Source of the DNA: Sinotaia quadrata
Taxonomy: Eukaryota; Mollusca; Gastropoda; Architaenioglossa; Viviparidae
Reading direction: 5' to 3'
Assembly: GCA_028829895.1 (NCBI GenBank)
Contig: CM054180.1
Span: 99,134,135-99,198,134, forward strand
Length of the DNA stretch: 64,000 nt
This document shows, in pieces, positions 58,620 through 64,000 of the stretch. The first letter of the stretch is position 1; each line of letters begins with the position of its first letter. The position numbers were made by a program, and so were the translations under genes. The notes under the pieces were generated by a model. The model was not told the DNA's origin, made no database searches, and saw only the letters and a list, made by a program, of their open reading frames with translations.

Positions 58620-59881
58620 TGTGACACCTCTGGGCACCCTTCACTCGTTACGACTATTAATTATTAATTAATTACAAGTGATAACTAATTACAAGTGATC
58701 GAGAATCTTAATTTATAGTTATTAATAAATTCTCCCACAAGACGACAAGATTATATATATAATCAAATACATATATACAGTTTCATCATAGAAATGAGAG
58801 TGGAGTCTTAGAGAGATAATTATAGTCAATGTACATAACCTTTTCAATGATCATCAGTGTTCACAATCATTTGGTTTAACAAGTCATTTTCTTTCTTATT
58901 TGATGATGGTCTAATGTACCCCTTCTATGCAAAGTACATAACTGTTCCAGAATCTTCGATGCACTCACAAACCACACCATGAAAAATTGTCCAGAACTTC
59001 ATATCACTATCAAAGCACATCACAAGGAGTGTTCCAGAACCTTCATTAATTCTCAAGACTCAGACTTCAATATCCATCATATTGGCTCTCAAACGGAATT
59101 CACAGGAATCAGACTTACAGCTACGTTTACTGATAAGTTCCACGATAATGTTGGATACAGGGTGGAGTACAGTAGTCACTGCAGTCTGAAGTGGATACAA
59201 GGTTACGAAACATCAAAAGCATCAAAAAAATGCACGCCCCCCTCTGCAAAAGTTAAATTAAAGGCAGTGCTAAGTTTCAGGCATATTTCATCTCTAAACT
59301 CCTTTCTCTATTACACACATTCTCAACTTACAAAGCATGCAACAATATTCACTAGTCCGATACACACACAGCATAAAAAATATAGTATCGATGAAAATTC
59401 ACAAGTATAATGTACAAAGTAATCAAATTAGTGAACATAGAAATAATGGTTCAATTACATAAGCATTCTCCAATTCAAATCATAGATCAATAGCAAACAT
59501 ATATGAAATATTTCTAATTCCATTCTTTCTTTATCAGTCAGTTAACTTACCATAAGCTAAAAATCGCCTTTATGACCAGACTTGAGTTACGTCAAAATCA
59601 AAGTGATTAGACTATAGAACTTTCTTCAACAAAGTAACTTTCAGTCTATCCCCATTGGATGAACTTGTTATGAACAAGTGTTAATCAGAAAATCTATGCA
59701 TCCACATGGAACTGGTTTGGATTGCATCAGCTAGTTCTAGCATATACCCAGTGCTGTTATTTTAACTCGGGTACTTACAAAAATATTAGCATGTGCAGTA
59801 CCCGAAGGTCATGTCATGTTGACATTTAACAAATTAACAATTACGTTTAGAAATAGGAACAGACAAATGTATTCCGCCACA
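58620..59881 (+). mobile_element. Interspersed family 1, copy 1B inserted into a minisatellite
   Basis: The host 60-bp array stops at 58619 and restarts at 59882, which defines both ends: TGTGACACC at the left and ATTCCGCCACA at the right, 1,262 bp. The ends form an imperfect inverted match (TGTGACA versus TGTGGCG) of TG...CA type. The flanks TTGTC and TTATC could be a 5-bp target duplication with one change. This fits a solo LTR or a Ginger-like DNA element. No transposase or polymerase frame is seen. Compared with copy 1A it lacks about 0.4 kb. Confidence 0.7.
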
Positions 59882-60000
59882 TTATCAAAAACAGTAGATT
59901 AACCCTTAGCAAAGAGAAGCATTTCTATACAGTAGTGCTATCAAAATCAGCCATTTAACTCCTTAGTAAAGAGAACCACATCTGTACAGTGGTGCTGTGG
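59882..60000. repeat. Minisatellite, about 60-bp unit, right part
   Basis: Two further copies of the array of 58390-58619, beyond element 1B. Confidence 0.9.
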
Positions 60001-60089
60001 CGTAAGATGACCGTGGGAGAGCAGACGCCTATTTTTATTTTATTTTCTAAAAGGAATACAGGGGAGGTAACTAATTAGCAATATCTCTT

Positions 60090-60290
60090 AAATAATGTCC
60101 CCGTTTGCCATCTATCAGTAATTTGATAAGACTATTGTTCAGTAGGTAAAGTTTAAATAATGTCCCCGTTTGCCATCTATCAGTAATTTGATAAGACTAT
60201 TGTTCAGTAGGTAAAGTTTAAATAATGTCCCCGTTTGCCATCTATCAGTAATTTGATAAGACTATTGTTCAGTAGGTAAAGTTTAAACAT
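60090..60290. repeat. Minisatellite, about 65-bp unit, 3 copies
   Basis: Three identical copies containing GTCCCCGTTTGCCATCTATC. Confidence 0.95.
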
Positions 60291-60349
60291 AACAGCAATA
60301 CTGGCCAGCAAGCACTGAGACTTTATAAGAATGAAATTTGGAAGAGATG

Positions 60350-60654
60350 ATTTTTAAGATAAAAAATATAAGAAAGAGTGTAAGCACTTAAAAGTTTTAG
60401 AGAAAAGATTAGCACTTTATTAAATACAGCAAGCACTTTGTTAGTAAAAGAGAGAGCATTTTAGACAGAGAGCACTTTGCTAGAAAAAGAGCAGAGCATT
60501 TTAGACAGAGAGCACTTTGCTAGAGAAAAAGAAGACATTTTGTTAGAGAGCAAGCGAGCACTTTGCTAGAGTGGGAGAGAAAGCACTTTGTGGAGAGGGA
60601 GACAAAGCACTTTATTAGAGAAGGAGAATAGAAAGTGAATGGATGGGGACACGC
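60350..60654. repeat. Degenerate repeat of GAGCACTTTGNTAGA type, left part
   Basis: Many short diverged units around AGCACTTTG and AGAGA. Same array as 60928-61880, interrupted by element 1F. Confidence 0.85.
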
Positions 60655-60927
60655 TAAATATAGATTAAAGATGGTTTTGTCTTCTCCTTTAGTAAGAAGT
60701 TTTCCATCTACGGAAATATTGTGTGATGTTAAATGTTTGTCTTTAATGTTGTGGAAGAGAGAAAACGTTTACAGTGCCCACATATCCACCAAGTGAGCGA
60801 GACAAGTGGTGTCTGCTGGAGAATTACTATTAGCATAAATTAAGATTCTCACCACTTGCAATTAGTTATGGGTGATTAATTAATTAAAAATATCATAACC
60901 ATTAACTAGTGTGGCGTTGGCGTCACA
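60655..60927 (-). mobile_element. Interspersed family 1, 5'-end copy (1F) inside a minisatellite
   Basis: Reverse-oriented 5' part of the family. Its outer end on the complement reads TGTGACGCCAACGCCACA, agreeing with the TGTGACACC start of copy 1B. The host AGCACTTTG array lies on both sides. Confidence 0.65.
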
Positions 60928-61880
60928 GGAAAAGATAGTGAGCGAGCACTTTACTAGAGAGCGAGGGAAAGCACATTACTAGAGTGGGAGAGAAAGCACA
61001 TTACTAGAGTGGGAGAGAAAGCACATTACTAGAGTGGGAGGGAAAGCACATTACTAGAGTGGGAGGGAAAGCACATTACTAGAGTGGGAGAGAAAGCACA
61101 TTACTAGAGTGGGAGAGAAAGCACTTTGTTAAATAGCAAGCTCTTTGTAAGAAAGCGAGTGCTTTGTAGACGGCGCACAATTTGTTAGAAAGCACTTTGT
61201 TAGCAAGACATCACATTTTAGGCAGAGCGCACTTTGTTAGATAGACAGTACTGTGATGGAAAGCACTTTGTTTTACAACGAGCACTTTGTTAGATAGAAA
61301 GCTCTTTGTTAGACAGACAGCACTGTTATAAAGTTCTTTTTAGACAGTGAGCACTTTGTTTGACAGCAGGCACTTTGGTAGACAGCACTTTTGTAAACAG
61401 CGAGCCCTTTGGTAGACAGCAAGCACTTTGGTAGTCAGCGAGCACTTTGGTAGAAAACTCTTTGTTAGATAGACAACATTTTGTTAGATAGCGAGCACTT
61501 TGCTTGAAAGTTCTTTGTTAGAAAGACAGCACTTTATTATAAAGCTCTTTGTTAGACAGACAGCATGCACTTTGGTAGACAGCGAACACTTTCGTAGACT
61601 GCGAGCGCTTTGGTAGGCAGCACTTTGTTAGACAGCAAACACTTTATTAGACAGCGAACACTTTGGTAGACAGCGAGCACTTTGGTAGATTGCAAGCACT
61701 TTGGTAGACAGTACTTTGTTAGACAGCAAACACTTTATTAGACAGCGAGCACTTTGGTAGACTGCGAGCACTTTGGTAGATAGACAGCACTTTGTTAGAC
61801 AGCTTTTTGTTAGACAGCACTTTGTCAGACAGTGAGCACTTCATTTTAAAATCGAGCACTTTATTAAAAAGCACTGAAGC
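60928..61880. repeat. Long degenerate AGCACTTTG array
   Basis: Begins with seven regular 27-bp-type units (GCACATTACTAGAGTGGGAG) at 60970-61125, then dozens of 15-35-bp units with CACTTTGTTAGACAGC or CACTTTGGTAGACAGCGAG. Confidence 0.92.
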
Positions 61881-62690
61881 CTTAATTACTCGACCAAACA
61901 TAAGAAGCGCGATCTCCTTCAATTTCTCTCATCAAAGGACTGAGGCAAAAAAAGTCTCACTACAATGAGCTACAACAAAAACTAACCCTATATGCTGACA
62001 CGAGGGTGTAAAGTGCACGGCTTTGTTGAAATTTTTTGTTGTTGACTCAAAGCGCATACAAAGCAAACATTATGCAATCCTTTTCAAACCACACTGAGCC
62101 ACGCGTAATGTGTCGAAACAGTGTAATTTAAAACAGCTACATCCAGACACATTCAGGTGGGCAAAGTTCAAACACAGTAACGAGACTCAGACAAACAGCA
62201 AACAGACCACAGCGAAAGACAGCTGGATGGTGCTCCAGTCAAGCAAACACCAATCCAATTTAGATGAGGAAGAAAAAAACTAGTTCTTGAAGCAAAATTC
62301 GTCAACATACCCCAGACAGTAAGAAACAAAAGACTTGATAAAATTCAATCTTGCCAAGACACAAGAAGCCTGATGACATGAAACTTATTTACAAACACTG
62401 ATACCTTTCTCTTCTAAAGATGAAAAATGGTATGTCAAGCTGAATGCTTGGTGACCAATAAAAAATATTTATCAAAAAAAAAATACTTGCCATTCACAAG
62501 AGGCGTCGTTTTCTATTTTATTTTCCACAAAAGTGTGAGGGGTGGCAGAGTGATAATATACGAACATTTAAACAATTAAAAGAAAAGTGGCTATGTCTAA
62601 ATCTCACCCCACCCTAACTCCGCAGATTCGGTGCCTTTGTCATTCACTTATCTAAATTATACAAGTACCAATCCACAAACCCAAAATATA
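61881..62690. other. Unique DNA, no gene supported
   Basis: AT-rich sequence with a slightly A-rich block at 61950-62350. No exon recognised. Confidence 0.35.
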
Positions 62691-62694
62691 AAAC

Positions 62695-62818
62695 ACAAAT
62701 TCACAAACCTAAAACATAAAAATACAAATTCACACACCTAATATATAAAAACACAAATTCACACACCTAATATATAAAAACACAAATTCACACACCTAAT
62801 ATATAAAAACACAAATGT
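62695..62818. repeat. Minisatellite, about 28-bp unit, 4 copies
   Basis: Copies containing CACAAATTCACACACCTAAT. Confidence 0.92.
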
Positions 62819-62995
62819 AGAACTTTATTTCATTATTTGTGTTGGGTTTTTTCTGACTTGCGGCCTTCCACGCACTATGAATTGGAAATTTGGCCCTCTT
62901 ACCTAAAATGTTTGTGCACCCCTGTTATGGAATATTGACTATCACTCTTCTTTTCTACATTATCTATCTTCCTTCTTTCTAACACGTGTGTCCAG

Positions 62996-63093
62996 CAACG
63001 TGTGTTTTGGAGATTATCCTAAGGTTACGGGTGGCCCGAGGTAGTGAAGAATTAACATCTTGCCCATCTCCCAGCAAAACGTCACAGAGTGAG
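62996..63093 (+). CDS. Weak candidate internal exon
   Basis: Acceptor CACGTGTGTCCAG ends at 62995. One frame (2 nt, then TCVLEIILRLRVARGSEELT and SCPSPSKTSQSE) runs to a GAG/GTAATT donor at 63093-63094. The same GAGTGAGGTAAT motif then recurs in the tandem array that follows. No family recognised; may be chance. Confidence 0.18.
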
Positions 63094-63545
63094 GTAATTC
63101 TCTTTTTTTTTATTAAAAAAAACATGATGGATGAGGCATCCTCGTTAAAAAAAACAAAAAAGCTGCTGAGTGAGGCAATTCTAGTTTTAAAAAAGTGCTG
63201 AGTGATGTAATTCTTGTAAAACCGAGATGAATGAGGTCATCCTTGTATTTAAAAACCTGTGCTGAGTGAGGTAATCCTCGTTAGAAAAACAACAGTGCTG
63301 AGTGAGGTAATCCTCGTTAGAAAAACAACAGTGCTGAGTGAGGTAATCCTCGTTAGAAAAACAACAGTGCTAAGTGAGATAATCCTAGTTTTAAAAAAAA
63401 CAGCAACCGTGATGAGTTAAGTAATCCTCGTTTTTAAAAAAAATGAGTGATGAGTGAGATAATCCTCATAAAAAAGTAAGTGTTGAGTGAGGTAAACCTC
63501 TTTAATAACAAAAGAAAATCGCTGAGTGAAGTAATCCATAAGTAA
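63080..63545. repeat. Degenerate minisatellite, about 35-40-bp unit
   Basis: About 12 copies containing GCTGAGTGAGGTAATCCTCG and A-runs. Three central copies (63250-63370) are nearly identical. Confidence 0.9.
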
Positions 63546-63665
63546 AACGAACTTTATAGGCTGCTTTCAATCAAACAAGTATTGTAAGTTATTTCAAATA
63601 AAGAAACCTTTTTGTCTTATATTATTTTGGGTTGATTATGTTTTTAATTTAGTTTTACATTTTGA

Positions 63666-63785
63666 AGGGGAAGGAGACCACAATTGTTTCAGTATTTGGA
63701 GCCCTGGAAGGATGCCACAATATTTTCAGTATTTGGAGCCCTGGAAGGGGGCCATAATATTTTCAGTATTTGAGGTCCTGAAAGG
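63666..63785. repeat. Minisatellite, about 44-bp unit, 3 copies
   Basis: Copies containing TTTCAGTATTTGGAGCCCTG. Confidence 0.9.
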
Positions 63786-64000
63786 CCTAAATCCGGCATT
63801 GCACTCACAAAGTACAATGCACTTAAATGCACTCACACATTTCTACGAATACCCACATCACATCCGGATGTACAAAGACTTTTTAACCGAACCGAAGTTA
63901 TTCAGTAACAAATGAACGAATTTCTCCTACCGGATGTCTACAGGAGTACGTTGACTAAACTGAGCATTATAATTTGAACTGGCTCATGCCACACGTACAC

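Noticed and set aside
58979..59410. 143-codon + frame inside element 1B
   Set aside because: The related frame in copy 1A is shorter and shifted. Similarity is explained by DNA-level relatedness of the copies, and no transposase or polymerase motif is present.

Overview
This is a eukaryotic, AT-rich window (spliced genes with GT-AG introns, AATAAA signals, very dense minisatellites). It is most likely a mollusc, probably a gastropod. The grounds are an actinoporin-family gene of the kind known from gastropods (echotoxins, conoporins), a Trp-rich ankyrin-like protein with a C-terminal SOCS box, and a flavin-containing monooxygenase with a C-terminal membrane anchor. The species cannot be named from the sequence.

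Layout. 1-4.4 kb: a probable last exon at 27-85, a rearranged interspersed element (690-1600), three minisatellites, and an unrecognised terminal exon (4182-4366, +) with a poly(A) signal. 4794-7469 (+): an intronless 891-residue repeat protein ending in a SOCS box, a candidate substrate receptor of a Cullin-5 ubiquitin ligase. 10.6-11.5 kb (+): a heat-shock-type promoter (perfect three-unit HSE, a second HSE, two E-boxes, TATA box, initiator) driving a possible two-exon transcript for a 59-residue secreted Cys-containing peptide. 13.8-14.6 kb: a 33-bp minisatellite open in several frames. 15.3-15.8 kb (+): a frameshifted terminal exon resembling the end of an SF1-helicase-like protein. 17-21 kb: seven separate short tandem arrays.

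21.2-26.9 kb (-): the last two exons of an actinoporin-like gene, separated by a 5.1-kb intron that holds three large arrays, one made of 42-bp units each carrying a 13-bp palindrome. 27-42 kb holds no gene I can support: it contains long arrays, microsatellites and copies of three interspersed repeat families. 42.2-53.5 kb (-): a complete six-exon flavin-containing monooxygenase gene (541 residues), with introns full of minisatellites. 54-55.5 kb: two short candidate exons of uncertain membership. 57-64 kb: more arrays, two of which are interrupted by copies of a TG...CA-bounded interspersed element.

The genes do not form a pathway: they are unrelated eukaryotic genes embedded in repeat-rich DNA. 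The observations most worth following are the heat-shock promoter with its small secreted peptide, the Trp-ankyrin/SOCS protein, the actinoporin gene assembled from two exons, and the element whose ends are fixed by its insertion into minisatellites.
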